From assembly GCA_025677815.1 (NCBI GenBank), contig JAIXMP010000013.1, forward strand, positions 62,001-126,000: DNA of 64,000 bases. Reading direction: 5' to 3'. Source of the DNA: Phascolomyces articulosus. Lineage: Eukaryota > Mucoromycota > Mucoromycetes > Mucorales > Lichtheimiaceae. Below the pieces are notes generated by a model. The model worked only from the letters and a program-made list of their open reading frames with translations. It was not told where the DNA came from and did not search any database. The position numbers and the translations under genes were made by a program. This document shows positions 38,158 through 52,800 of this stretch, one piece after another (position 1 is the stretch's first letter; every line of letters starts with the position of its first letter).

Positions 38158-39131
38158 TCTTTATCTATCTATCTCTTGTCATTTTGTCAATTTATTATAT
38201 ACATAGTTTACTTTTTTTTCTCTCGTGTGATATATATATTTATAAATATATATGATATACAAAATGGTGGTGGGGGAGGGATATATATATATATAAATGT
38301 GTGTGTATGTGTATATAAATTGAGTGTGAGAGAAATAATAAAGAGATGGTTTCGAAATCCAACCAAAATATAAACTAAGTGATTGATGATGGATAAACAA
38401 AAAAGCAATCTTTTAAATTCTCAGGTGACCCACTCCTACTAAGCTCTTCTCGGCCAAAATGTATGGTGATGATCAAAAAATAACAAATCCTAATTCTTTT
38501 TTTTTTTTTTCACTCGATCTTCAAGACGAATAAAAAAATAAAAATAAAAAGGCGCATTTATTTTAGGAAAAAAAAAAGAATAACAACAATTTAGTAAAAA
38601 AAAAGAAATATTTATAAAATAAACACTTGATGTGTGTTTATAGGTGTTTGGGGGGAGAGGGGGAGAGGGGAGAAAAGGTTATATAATAGCGTGTTTATCA
38701 TGTTATAGAAAGAATAATAATAATAATAATAATAGTTTTCTTCTTTTTTATATATATAATAATAATAATAATAATAAAAAAGGATGTGTGTGTGTGTGTG
38801 TGTGTGAAATGTATATATACGTTAAAAAAGAAATATGAGTGCAAAAGAAAAAAAAATGTACGCTTAAAAAAAAAGAGAAGAGAGAAAAAAAAAAGTGGGA
38901 TGTTTTTCTTTTTTTTTGAGGGTTTAAGATGGCTATATATTAATAAAAAAAAACGAAGAAAGAAAAAAAATATATGAATTTGGTATACTAATACTACTAA
39001 CACGATGAAAAAAAAAAAAAAAATGAAAAAAAACAAGGACAAAAGAAGGATGAGATATGTGACGAAAGAGAGAGAGATAGAGAGAGTTCAAAAGATAGAC
39101 AAAAAAAATGAATAATAACAAATGAAAGAAA
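37804..39131. terminator. Convergent 3' region, reductase and APSES genes
   Basis: These 1.3 kb lie between two stop codons facing each other and contain no recognisable gene. The sequence is dominated by simple repeats: ATT (37952-37982), CT (38127-38152), AAT (38713-38731 and 38757-38777) and GT (38785-38806). Both transcripts should end here. Confidence 0.5.
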
Positions 39132-39473
39132 TTAATGTTGATGATAAAAATAATAAAAATCGTCTTCTTGTTGTTGACAGTCGGTTGTACTTGGCATCAT
39201 GGATAAAGGAGATAAAGAAGATGTGGGAGATGCAAATGAATAAGAAAAGGATGCACCCATAGTGGTAGCAGCAGAAGCATCATGCGGTGGAAACATATTG
39301 GTGACATCGGGTGTACCAGGAGCTGAATCAGAAATGATGGAAGATCCACCTAATACTAATTGTTGTAATTCTGTATGATCTGAAAATGGTGGTGACATGA
39401 CCCAATCTTCTTGTCTTTGTGATGTATTAGATGGTTGTTGTTGTTGACGATGATGATACGATGAAGAGGATGA

Positions 39474-39504
<31 letters not shown>

Positions 39505-41247
39505 GAGTGTTGATGAATACTATTAAATGATGATTGATGATGAAGATGCTGTTGTTGTTGAGGATGATGAATGATCGAAGAAGATGAAGATGAAAAACCA
39601 GATGAAGAATGAATCGTAGCAGCGGCAGCGGCGGCAGCAGCAGCAGCGGCGGCGGCGGCGTAAGGATGATGATACATGGATTGTTGTTGTTCTTCCGAAG
39701 CCGAGGTGCTGTATTGTTGTGGGTGGGACGACATATACGATGCAGATGGAGCCGTATTATCTGAATCTTCTCTTTGATGATGCTGCTTCTGCGATGTGAG
39801 GTAAAATGAACCCAAGTGATTGGGTGTCGTTTGCATATTATTAGTAAAGTATTGGCAAAAATACGCAGTGGGATCATCTTCAAACAATGGATGAAGCACT
39901 TTGTCAATGTTGAATTGTGCAGCAAGTGCTTTGGCACGTGCAAAAGTAATCCTATATTATTATCATATATATATTGTCATCAGTGATTTCCGTTTCGTTT
40001 TTTTTTTTTTGTTTATGTAAATAAATCCAAGTTTTTTTTTTTAGCCATGGAAACGAAGGGGAAAAAGGAAAGGGGAGAGAGAAGGAAAGAGGGGGGGAAA
40101 GAGAGAGAGAGAGAGAGAAAGATGGATGAATTGGGGGGGGAATGGAAAGAGGCGGAAGGTGATGGGCGGAAGAGTGAAGACCGGAGAGGTTGGGGGGAGG
40201 AGAAGGAGGAAGGAGGGATAGAGAAAAAAAAAGTGAGAGAAGAGGAGTCATTAGTAGAAGTAGTAGTAGTAGTAGTAGGAGAGAGAAGGGGAGGAGTTAG
40301 TAAAGTAGTAAAATAGGGTTGGAAAGAGAGAGATGAGGCGGAATGAATATGGTGATTTGAAAGGAAATTGGCTTTGTTTTTTTTTTCTTGATCATAGTAA
40401 ATCATCATCATAGAAAAGAAAAAAAGAAAAATTATTTTTTTTTTACTCACCAGACACCTTTCAAGTGCATAGCACCCACTTTCACTACAACACGCCCTCG
40501 TTCATTCTTTAAGATACCATCACGTTTTCCTCGTGAGATACCAGTGACATTTAATAACTTTGTACCATTGACCATATCATTATCTAATATTATAATAAAC
40601 AATAAAAAAAGAGTGATGAGTAAATGATAGATGATGAAGGATGAGATGAATTACGCCACATACTATGACTCTTTCATCCATATATAAAAAGATATATATA
40701 TTGGTTCAAATTTAAATTTCAATTTCGAAACATTATTTTTTTTTAACTCACCTTGTCGTCTTGCTACACAAATACCGCGTGCATCTACTTGAAAACAAAT
40801 GGTGTTTTGATCTTCCCAAATGGAAGTTGTTAACTTGGGTCGAGTAATAGGAGGTTCCGAAGTAGGTTGTTGTGTTTGTTGTTGAGATTGTTGTTGTTGT
40901 TGATGGTGAAAATGTAAAGCTTCATTGGTTCCATGAAGTGATGGAGGTTGTTGCCAAGTAGTATTCGTAGCAGTAGGAGTAGTAGTAGTAGTAGTAGTAT
41001 TGGGTGTAGTAAAATAAGGTTGTTGAGATTGATAATAACAATAAGGAGAATCACTGGTAGTACTAATATTGCTATGATTGGTAGTGGTTGTATTACCATA
41101 GTAAATAGTAGAAGATGTTGGAATATATTGACCATTCGGTGGACTTGCTGAAGAAGTAGCAATTGGATGCTTGGTTTGCATCATTGGATTATAAGGTGTA
41201 GTAGCCGCCGGAGTCGTATCCGACGATGGATTCATGTAACCGAACAT
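39132..41247 (-). CDS. StuA/Efg1/Phd1-type APSES transcription factor
   Basis: APSES factors are nuclear DNA-binding regulators of sporulation, filamentation and cell-type change. The model has three minus-strand exons: 41247-40752, 40583-40451 and 39951-39132, giving 482 aa. The N-terminus is rich in Thr, Ser, Gln and Tyr. The APSES domain covers about 141-245: [75 protein letters not shown] and [12 protein letters not shown]. This matches the StuA class, without the ankyrin repeats of Swi4/Mbp1. The C-terminus has runs of Ala (about 14), Asn, Gln and His. Both introns interrupt the APSES domain; intron 2 (499 bp) is the longest in the window and splits a Trp codon. The 11.6 kb upstream hold no other recognisable gene. 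Confidence 0.95.
40049..40345. repeat. Purine-rich tract within APSES intron 2
   Basis: Nearly 300 bases are mostly G and A on the plus strand, including GAGAGA repeats, G runs of seven and more, and a GTA repeat at about 40255-40278. The gene is on the minus strand, so its pre-mRNA is C/U-rich here. Confidence 0.85.
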
Positions 41248-44200
41248 ATTATATGTTATATATAAAAGGGCGGTAATAATCTTAAGGGGGATTATAAAGG
41301 GGGGAGAGGAGAGAAAAAATAATTAGTTTTTTTTTTTTTTTCTTGTTGAAGAATGAGATTTAGGTTCCAATGAACAAAAGAAAGAAAGAAAAGCGGGAAA
41401 AAAAGAAGAAGAAGTAGTAATAGTAGTAGTAGTAATAGTTAAAATAGAAAAAGGTGTTGTTGTTTAATAGTACTAAGTAGTAAAGAGGAAGAAAAGAAAG
41501 AAAGAAAGAAAAGAAGAGGGAAAAAAAAGAGAGTTTTTGAATGTGTGCAGAAAGTGTTTAAGTATTATTTTTTAACCAAGTTAAAAAAAAGGGGGTGGCT
41601 CTTTTTTTTTTCACACACTTACAAGATTTAACTATAGTGAAATCGTTTAGGGCTGATTTGGCTGTTGTTGATGTTTTTTGTTATTATTATTATTAATATT
41701 ATTATTGGTGATGATGATGATGATGATGGTTTTTATTTCCAATAAGTATAAAACAGATGATGACAGCCAAAAATAGTTTTTTTTTTTTTACTGCCGTGCA
41801 GATCCACAAAAAGTTAGAAGGGGAGAGAGAGTAGAGGAAGAGAAGAAGAGAGAGAGAGAAGAGAGAAAAAAAAAATACAAACAAGAATGCAGGAAATAAC
41901 GATAGGACAAAAATGTTTTTTTTTTTTTACTTGGCGAAAAATAAAATAACTTTTTTAAATATTTCCCCCAAAAAAAGAAACAAGAAGAAGAATAAAAAAA
42001 AAAGTGAGACAAATTCTCTGAAAAAGGGAAATGTTATAATGTTGGTAAATGGTTATATAGTTTATATTATATAATAGAATAAGAGTGTGATCGAAAGTTA
42101 ATAAGTTGAAATAAGTATATAGTGCTAGTAACAAGACACACACACACACACATCAATCAATCAAATCAATTCCCATTCAATTCGTTTTTTTTTTTTTTTT
42201 GTCGGGCCAAGCGTTCTAAAAAAGTTTTCGCGCGACGCTCTTTTTTTTTTTTTGTGTTTGAAAAAAAAAAAAAGATACTTTAAAAAAGGTTTATTAAGTA
42301 TGGTTTTTGTTGGTAAGTGTGAGAAGAAAAAAGGGATTTATCTAATTTATATATATATGATTCAATGGGGGGAGGGGGAGAAAAGAGTAATTCAATTATA
42401 TACTTCTTTACGTATCATTTCATCTTCTTTTTTGCATTTTCTTTTCGAATGGATGATATTTCTTTTTTTAAAAAACAATAATAATTGATCGAACTTTAAA
42501 TTTTCACACTCTGAATGAAATTGAATTGTAAACTGAGTGAAAGTGATACCAATGTGTTATATATATCATTCTTAAGTGGTCCCCATTTTTTACAAAAAAA
42601 AAAAAAAAAAACCCTTGCGTTACATGGTCTGCGTCATTGTTGGTTAGAATCATCGTGTTCATCGCACACACACACACACACTGAGACAAGAGCAATGGTT
42701 ACAAACGATCGGCAACTGTAAACGGATTTAGTGACGAAAAAAGCAAGTGCCTCGAATAATTTTATTATGTTACCACCATTCAAAATTATTTAATAGTTTC
42801 CCTTTTATCTCTCTCACTTTTTCTCTCTTTTTTTTTTCTCTTTCTACCCCCCAAACATATAAGTTCCAATTTATATTATAATCAAGATAATATTCATCTT
42901 TATCTTCATCATCTTACTTGATGTGTTTTATATAAGAATGGGGTTTTATCTTTATGACAATTTATATATATATATATAAAACTTTAATGATGATGATGAA
43001 AAAAGAATACAAGATTTGAACTCAGCCTTCAGGCTGGCTACCTTTTATGTCAAGTGGATAAAAAAACTCAAAAATCTTTAAACCCATTGAATTTTGGTGA
43101 TAGTAACCATATTTTATCTCCATGAGTAATGCTGACGTGGTCAAACACTAGTTCTGGAAGGTTTACCATGTGGCACCCTTTTATTATTATAACAATGGAA
43201 AAAAAAAATTAGACTCTGAGTTATATCAATAGAAGAACGGAAACGATGATGTATGAATGGAATAATACACATTTTTAGTTTTGTAGCACCGGAAAAGAGG
43301 ATCAACAAGGTAAAAACACACCATTTATTATCACTCTTTTTGATATTGACTCCGCCTTTTTTTTTAAAAAAAAAATTGACATATTCAAAAAAAAAATGAC
43401 ACCCAATTCAAAAACAATAAAAAATATGCTGAGCCATTTCGTCGCCACTTTGGTTCTCAATTCCATAAAAAGATTCCCGAGTCAATTCCAAATAACAACC
43501 AAAAAAAAAAAAAATTGAATTGTAAATAGGAATAAAGTAAGTATTACAGATAGAAGATTCTTTTACGTGTTTCAATTCTATTAATTAATAAGATCTTAAT
43601 AATAATAATATAATAATAATGCCGATAAATAGAAGTAGTAGTAGTAGTAGTAGTAGTAAGTAGTCAAATAGTCCATAAACAAATTAGAGTAAAGTTTATT
43701 CTATTGAACAAGGTCATTCATTCTCTCTTTATTATGTATGAATGATCGATCCCTTTTATTAAAATAACCCGCGCTGCAAGTTTTTGGTTTACTTCTACTT
43801 CTTCTTCTTCTTCTTCCCCCAAAACCCTTATTTTGTCAAGTAAAAAAAAAACGATGAGGGGGGGGGACCCTGACCAAAAAACACGGTTTCTTTTTTTATT
43901 ATTATAATATAACATGGAACCATATCCTCATCTCTACTTGTTTGAGAGAGAGAGAAAAAAAAATCCTGCAAACATATAATATAATATATATAATGAACAA
44001 TTGGAGTAAGTCATCAAAAAGGATAATCAAATTATTATTACTTTTGATATATAAATTACCATAAACATCAGAATTCCTTTTGATACGTGTACTATCTTAT
44101 TGTTTTGAAAAATTGCCACACACACAAAAACCAAGCCAAAGGAATGAGGCTAAAGTTCCTTTTTGTTTACAATAACATCTTTCATCTTTTCAATACACAC

Positions 44201-45465
44201 GATTCTTTTGGATAGAAATTGAATATTAGGATGGTTGAAAAAAGGGCGTTTTTTTTTTAAAAAAAAAGGAGAGACTATTTTTACTACGACGATTGGACTA
44301 TCACTTTATGCAAGTAAAGATGCATGATCTTGTCTCGTGTATGAAAAAAGAAATCCCCATTTATATTATTATACAACTTTAAATTCTCCATCCATTCATG
44401 ATTTCATATATATAATAGCGTGCTTCGTATATATTTCTTTTTTTTTTCTCGCGCAGCACAACAACAATAACAACAACAATAATGAATTTAATTACAACAA
44501 GTTGGTTTCGTAAACCAATAAAAAAAAGTACTAAAAAGAGACCGTTTTTTTAATTATGATTGTTTTTGTCTGTGCGTGATTTTTTAGGTCATTCCGTGTT
44601 TGATTCTTAATTTATGATTTGAAAAAGAGTTTGTTCTCATGATTCAGTCTATTGCTTATACGGTTACGATCATGCTTTTTCTTTTTCTTTTTTTTTTTTT
44701 TTTACTTAATCGTAATGTTGTACTTATTACTTTCCACGAATGGTAAATAGTCTAATAAATAAAGATGATCCTTCATCCACACATACAAACACCACCCCCA
44801 ACAAACAAACAATCATTCTTCAATCATATACTTTCAAATTGAAATCCTTGTTGTATATATAAGTGTAGAAGGAGGAAGTGATATATATATATATATTATA
44901 TGGAGATAACAAAGGGAGAAAGAGAAAGATGGGGGAGAGATAAAGTTGTTATTAGGAGGTGTTTTAGTAACTTGGATGAATCGATCGATGAGCTTCCATC
45001 CCTTTTTCTCTTTCTCCTTAGGATGATGATTCTTTTTAGTGAATTGATAACTCTTTCATTCTATTCTATGTACCATGTTGTTCTTTTGCATATTATTACT
45101 GCACCAAAACCATTGAAAGCATGACAAATGAGAATAACCACGTTGGTATAGAGTTACTATTATTATTATTTATTTGAAAGTAATATGAAAAAGGAGGGGA
45201 AAAGGGAGAAGAGGAGGAGGCTAACAATAAACAATCAAGAAGGATTGATGGCTTGGTTGAGTTGCGTTGATGAGGCTCATACAACAACTTGTTTTTTTTT
45301 TTTGTTGTTGTTTTCTTTTACTAAGCAATCACTCGTGAATGACTAATCGTTAACAATAAACAATAATTGAGATACTTTTTTTTGCTGCAAAGAATAACAG
45401 TAACAAGGCGCAGGCTATACCTATAGTAAAACTCACAAATGACAATTCAACTGTTTGAACATTTC

Positions 45466-45499
<34 letters not shown>

Positions 45500-48400
45500 G
45501 AATTATGAAACAGTAAGCAATATCGTTAATGCCAAGTTTTTGATATTAAAGTGTTTCATCATGTTTTTTTTTATTAGTTGTAGATGCTACTCTTCTTTTC
45601 AATAATAATATCTCTCTACCAATCCGTACGTACTTAGAGAGTTGATAATAAGTAAATGGCGTATATTGCTTATTTCCCATTCTTCTTCTCCTTTATCCCC
45701 CCCCGCATCTTCATTTTGTTGTTGTTGATGTATTATAAACCTTATAATATATGGAGTAATTAAGTCAAAACTCAAATTATTTTTTTCATGTTTTTGTATT
45801 CATGTTTTATTGCGTCTAATCCTCTATCTTTATATGAATCATGTTATTTAATGATAATAATATTCTCACCTTACTGTGTGTGTTTTTTTTTAAAAAAAAA
45901 TAGGAGTTACTGATATTGTAATGATGTAAGTCGTTATAATCAATGATCCATGACTGATATGACAAGGAGGAAGGAGGTAATATTAATAGTAGATTCCTTG
46001 ATACATAAAATAACAACAACAAAACGGCGCTTTTTTTTTAATTGACGAACTTAACGGCGCTTTTTAATCTTTAATAACTAAGACGAGCAAAACAACAACT
46101 ATTACTACTACCCTATATATATATATAGTTATATATATAGTTATATAGGATGGGAAATAATATATAAATACTTCAGTGAGAGATAGAAAAAGATTTGTCT
46201 ACATATACATGGTCCTTTATATAATTATATTATAAAAACATACACACACATCGTCACGATAATATGCGAGTTCCTGCAGTGTAACTTTAAAAAACTAGGT
46301 AATATGAAACAATGCACCAAGTTGGCTTGTTCAAAATAATACGTGTACGATGTAGAATCATGATGAGATAACTAAACCCAGCAAAGTAAAACAAAATCAG
46401 TAAAGTCTCATGAACAATAATGGTTGATCTTTCTTTGTGATGTTTAAGATCATTACAAGTCTTAGGTATATACAAACAACTTAATGACTTGTTATTATTA
46501 TTGTTTATTATAAAGTCGATCGTTTATTATCACCACTACTTTTCGTATGATGATGATTAAAGAAGGAAAAAAAAAAGTTAAATCTCAGTTAAAGAAAAGG
46601 GTTATTATGCATCTTATATTCAACATCAATCACCATTACCACCAATTTTTTAACCCTCATCTGCAAGACAAAACATATAATAATAACACGGAAAGTATAG
46701 ATTAAAAATGCGTCATAAACACGGATTTGATTTGAACTTTATTAAGTTTTTCCCCCCCATCGTCGTCTATTACTTCACTTTTTTATTTTGAAACCGGGTA
46801 TTCGGCAATAAGAAGTGGGGTTATCCAAAAGATGGAACTATTAAGTAGGTCTTTTTTTTTAAAAAAAAAATAAAAAACAATCATTTATACATACTTAGAA
46901 TGGTATGAAAATTGCTGTTGTTGTTGTTGGTTTTTTTTTTAATCTATTGTAAAAATAGATAGTAAAAAAAAAAACTCTAAATAAGTACACAGACCCGTGT
47001 GTGAAACGAAAATGTATTTATTATAAGTTTTTTTATAATAAAGAAAGTAATAATAACTTGTGATAATCATTATTGTTCACTGTTCTTTGTTTCTAGTTTT
47101 TTTTTATTCATCTTCTTGAGTATATCATCATTTATCGTCAGTAAAATAGGATGAATGAATAGAAATGAATAGGGTAAATTCAAAATCTGATGTTTGCTAT
47201 TTAGAACGATGGGGGAGGGGGAGGGATTCTATGTTTCATTTGTAAAGAATGTATAGAATTGGCAAAGAAAGAAAATGGAGCAATGAATAGGATATAGTAA
47301 AATTCATACTATCCCCATCAATAAAACATATTCTATCAAGTATCTAGTAGTAGATGCTATCATTTATGTCTTGGAATTTCTTGACAATTTGTATACGATA
47401 AAGGGAGGGCAAGGGGGAAGATATTATAGATCTGTTGTTATGAAAAATATTGGAAGTGGGGGGGATGAGTTGATGAATAATAAACAAGCTTAATATGGAT
47501 GATGATTGATGATGATACAGCTTAGAACTATTAAACATAATATATTGTAATAGTAGTAGTATCTGTTGTCGTTGAATAATGTAATAACATTTCAATGAAA
47601 AATAAAAGGTTCTCAGAATATACAGTTTATTTTTTATTTTTTTTTCTCATCAATATCAACAACACCTATAATGGATTATCAGAAGGGAAAGAACAGTTGT
47701 ACTAAAATTATTATCATTCCGAGGAATTAAACGCAAACGACATATAAAGAGAGAAAGTCAGATGTTTATTTATTTTTTGTTAAAAAAATACCTTCAAATC
47801 TGTATTGTGTTGATCATTTTTTATGCATAATCCATCATACCTTGGGTATGATAATAGAGAAATCTTTCTCTGTATGTCATTAGAACAATTCTTTTTTTTA
47901 GAGTTACAGTCCTTTTGTCTTTTGGTTGTTTGATATCATAACGAAATAAAAAAAAAGTCATGACTTCTTTGAAGTAGCATCTCTTTGTCACCAACCCCCC
48001 TCTCTCTTAACCGCCTCTCTCACTAACTTTAACTCCTTGATTTGACCTCCTAAAATCCACTCCTTAACAATTCCATCCATGAGCGAGAGCCAAAAAAAAA
48101 GAAAAAAAGAAAAGAAAACTTGGTTTTATTATTCACATCATAGTATTAATACTAAAGAAAACCACATGTTTCCTCCCCCATCCTTCTCATATAATCTATA
48201 GTATGAGTATTATAAGTAGAAGGGAAAAGTAAAAATTTAAAGTTCTATGATGCATAAAACTGCATGAGCTTTTTTCTTTTTAGCCACAAAAAACTATCCC
48301 AAAAAAAAAGCTTAACTGGAGAGGATCATGTAAGTAGAATGTAATGCTTTTCAATGTAATATGTATTATGGCGTTTTGAGTGGTTTTTATTATTATTATT

Positions 48401-49782
48401 ATCATTAAATACTTGCATATGAGTTCTTCGTCTTTACATATTACAAATAATAATAATCTATTTTCAGGCACTGTTTTCTTTATATGGGTATATATAAAAA
48501 AAAAGGGTCGGATCCTTATTTATTTATTTTTTATACGCCTATGTTGTACGTAAAAGAAGGAACTTTTTTTTATGAATAAACTCTCCACCGAAAATAAACG
48601 AAAAGAGTCATTTATCAATAATAAAATAATAATTGATTCTTATTTTATTTTTTTTGTTGGGAAAGAATAAGAAGCTATAGCAAACTTAATATTTCCTATA
48701 TCTGCTTTTTTCTGTATACTATAAATATGACTATTACCTAAAATGATGTTTCTTTGGCGAAAAAAAAAGAAGGTCCTTGCTTCTCAATGTATAAAACAAG
48801 GTAGTACCATTATGGTAAAAATGGGGTTCGATCTGCATATAATTTAAGGGTTATACTTACACTTGTGTAATCTTAATTTTTTTTTTTTTACAAAAGTGAT
48901 GATGATCGACAAACATAAAATTGATGTACAACAAATACGCGTCAGCAAAAAAAAAAATTAAAAAAATTAAAAAATTAAAGCATAATTCATTATGAAATAA
49001 TTATTCGTTTGACAAATAAAAAAAAAGTGGGGGATGTTCACTATAATTAATTATTTAGATGCAAATCATCAAAAATAAAATAGAAATGCAGGATAGATTG
49101 ATAAGAACTTGATAATAATAAGAATGAATGTATTTTTTTTCTGATTATTATTAATAAACTTAATAATACATCCATTGGTATGCTAATAACGATAACATGG
49201 TAAAGAAATGACATTCTTCATCACCTTGCTCACAATCACTGGTTCCATGTCCCCTTGTATAGCCACTGGAACAATTTTTTCAACAATTCTTCTTGGTAGA
49301 ATTACTATTTTTTTTTTTGTAGCTAGGGTAACAACGTGATTAATTTTGATTAATAAAAGCGATTATTTGTGATATTATTGCTATATAGAGTTCAGTACAA
49401 TTTATATACGTACAAGAAAATACTACACTTCTACCTAACATGACCAATTCAACTTCAATCCCTTTCTTCTTCTGAACAAAACAAGTACTGTTGTGATAAT
49501 AGCCATAGAACAAATGGTGTAAACAGGAAAAGATGGATTGGAAACACATTCTTATTGTTATATATTATTTGGGGTATATAATAATATATATATAAACTTT
49601 AGACCAGACAAATTAAATAGATCAACAGCTTGTAACAAATAGTTTATATATTTGTTTATTTGTTTACTTTGAATGTAATATTAGTTATTACATATCAAAA
49701 ACAGTGTCTTACTATTATGGATCATTTTCTTGATATAATAGAACATCGTCAGAACAACCAAACAAGTGGTTTATGTTGGTAT

Positions 49783-49816
<34 letters not shown>

Positions 49817-52800
49817 CTACTATATCATTCTTTTTACTTTACGGGATAAGTGGAAGGAAGGAAGGTGATAGGTTCTATCTATTTCCAACAGAAAAAGTAC
49901 CCCTTTAATTCTTTCTTCCTATAATAGAATTTTTCCTTGTTCCTTTGGAATCTTATAAGTTTAATTAGGTACTTTTTCTCGGTCTATCTACTCTTTATTA
50001 TATGAGAGTAATCTAAAATAAAATGTACCTTGCCTGTAAAAAACATTTTAATTATTGGTTGACATGAAAGAAACTGTAGAATTTATTATAGATTAAAAAA
50101 CTTTTTTTTTTTTTTTTTTTACAATGATTCGATAGGTGAGAATGGATGAAGAGGAACAACAACAATAACAATAACAAGAAAAATTATTCTATTATTAAAA
50201 ATGGGGTGGTCATTAATAACGAATCATAACAACAACAATTCAATAAATACTACAAATAATATAACTATAGTAAATGGTTATTATGATACTTTAAATAAAT
50301 CAAGTAGACTCTAAATTATTTTAACTATAATCATTTTGATTGAATGGTAGTACACTCAAAAGTCAAAATTTTTTTGACATGTTCAAGTGACACACATTTA
50401 ACGTGACACAAAATTTTAAAACCTTGCAAATATAATTCCAAAGTTATGCAGAAAAGAAGTTTGACACATATTTTGAAAGTATTTTTTTATACAAGTAAGA
50501 AACATATCATATACTTTAATAAAGAGAGATTCACGTTTATCCATCAAAAAAAATATATACCATCATATTCAAGCCTTTATGTCAATAAACATTTTTTCAT
50601 GTTTTCATTTTCTATCTCTCTATTTATTACAATATACTAAAAAAAAATTGCATTCTATAAAATTAGCTTATTTTCGTTGATAAAGTGTATTGAGAGCTAC
50701 CACCACTTCATTATCAGATTGGAAACAGATGAAATATAATTTCAAATGAAAAAAAGATACACATCATCATCATTATTGTTCTTGGATTCTTCTTTTTTTA
50801 TTATTATTAGATATCACTATAAAAAATGAGAATGGACTGCCCTGAATAAGATGATATCAAGTTACATTATTTAGAAACAAACAGGAACATTCCGTTTTAG
50901 AATTATCCCCCATTATCGCTTTTTTTCTGCATGGCCGACGACAGAAAGGGGGAACATTCATGCTGCTGCACTTATTTGTTACATAAGCCAATTGTGTCCC
51001 TTTCTTTCTGTGGAAAATTTAGTTTCATTTTTATCGATTGTTCTCTGATCACGTCATTAATAAACCAGTATTATTCTTCGGCTGGTACTGATGTAGATTG
51101 TGTTACCATTTTTTCTTTATTTGTTTCGAAGTTACAGAGTGAATATATATATATATATATATATGGGAAGATAAAAATATGATACTAACTGGTAAATATG
51201 TGCGATATCAATAACGAGAAAGAAAAGAAAAGAAAAGGGGGAAAGAATGGGAAGGGTGGGACAATCTACATCAGTACTGCCTCGAATAATGTTAAAGAGT
51301 CTTCGGCGAAGCCTCGACTAAGACTCATTAACTTTGACAATAATATATCCTTAACCGATTATCATGTTCTAGTAGAGTGAATATAGAAAGTTTTCGTTAA
51401 ATAAATACATGGAATTCTACAACTATCATATATTATTATTATTAAGTGAAATGATTCCCATTTTTTATAGGTGTCACATATTTAGTATAGACATTGCAAG
51501 TCAATTCAGTCTGCAAACCATATAAATTTCAACTTATATCAGTCAGTAGTAAGTAATGCCTACCGGAAAATTTCCCTGAAATTTCCATTTTAATGTTGTA
51601 CTATGAAATGACATTGCGCGGGGGAAAGTGGAGACGATAGTTCCAAAGCATAACTACGTTAACTAAACTTAGACTCTCTGCTGGAATTCATACACACAAA
51701 AACAAGGGACCGCGATGAATTATTTTCCGAATTTTGTAAGCAGTTTCCTTTTTCGTACATCATTTTCTGGGGAATTTTATGTTATGGCATTGTATTCAAT
51801 TCGTGTGAAAAGGGTGGCTCAGTCTTTTCTTATATCATGTTCATTTTGTACACTAAACCTAATACACTATAAGTTATAATAAAAAGATATATAATAATAA
51901 AAAAAGAGAGTCATCAGTAAATTAATATTGGCAAAAGGGAAATAATGGGAAAATGAACAAAAGAGGAGAAAAAAAAATAGACTATCGTGATTACTTTTTC
52001 TTTTTTCGTTGGGATTTATTTTCTCAAAATGGACAAGGTGTGATGAACAAGTTCCCAACTAATAAAATGTGCCATATATATTAATGTAAGTATTGCAGAG
52101 AGAGTGCACGTACTTTTTTTTTTTTTAATTGTGTGATATAGGGTATTAAGATCTTGGGATTTCTCTCACGGTTTAAGTTTTTTGTGTACCAATGGAATTT
52201 TAGCTGTCAAGATCACCGCGGGCGGGCACGAACAATTCTTCTATTATTGATTTCACCAAAATACTAATTAAACTCAACACAACCCAGCCGTTTGGGAAAC
52301 TTAAAAAAAAAAAACGATTGATTTATAGAGATAAAATAGTTACAAAAAAAAATTTATTTGAAATTTGCTAGAAGAAAATATTTATAGAAGTTTTTTTTTT
52401 AACGTTTTTTGACTAGCTGTTTTGATAATTACAGAATTTGCTGCACCCAAAAAAAAAAAAAATTACAAGTGCTAACAAGAGAGAAAGAGAGAGAAATTCA
52501 AAGTTGATAAATATATAAGTATAATAAGTATAATAATAATAGAATAAATATAATAAGAGTAAAATAGTAATTTGTAAAGAGGGAATCCATAAGATATTAA
52601 TGTTAAACAGACAACAAAATAATAATTAAAAGTGATTTTTTTTAAATACAATAAACAAAAAGCCACTATAATATTGATATAAATATATATTAATTAAATC
52701 ATTGTGTCAAAGTTGTTTGGTTGTATATATATCCATTTGTTTTATGTGATAATTTTGTTGTTGTTATTGTTGTAAGGTGATTGATAGCGTTATATATATA

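Noticed and set aside
43010..43060. AGTTCAAATC-like sequence on the minus strand next to a small hairpin
   Set aside because: The B-box resemblance is partial and the T stem fails. No tRNA cloverleaf can be drawn.
43085..43195. Minus-strand open frame of about 35 codons starting near MVNLPELVFDH
   Set aside because: It looks protein-like but is short, has no splice partners and stops immediately; chance is likely in 11 kb of sequence.
46022..46068. Repeated AACGGCGCTTTTT in two copies about 30 bases apart
   Set aside because: Only two short copies without further structure; not enough for a CRISPR array or element.
49190..49380. Minus-strand frame with KIVPVAIQGDMEPVIVSKV, and an overlapping plus-strand frame
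   Set aside because: Both strands are open over the same stretch, no ATG opens the minus frame, and no exon chain can be built.
51297..51326. Hairpin with 7-bp arms GAGTCTT/AAGACTC and a GC-rich loop
   Set aside because: Too short to call a terminator or RNA gene in a eukaryotic intergenic region.
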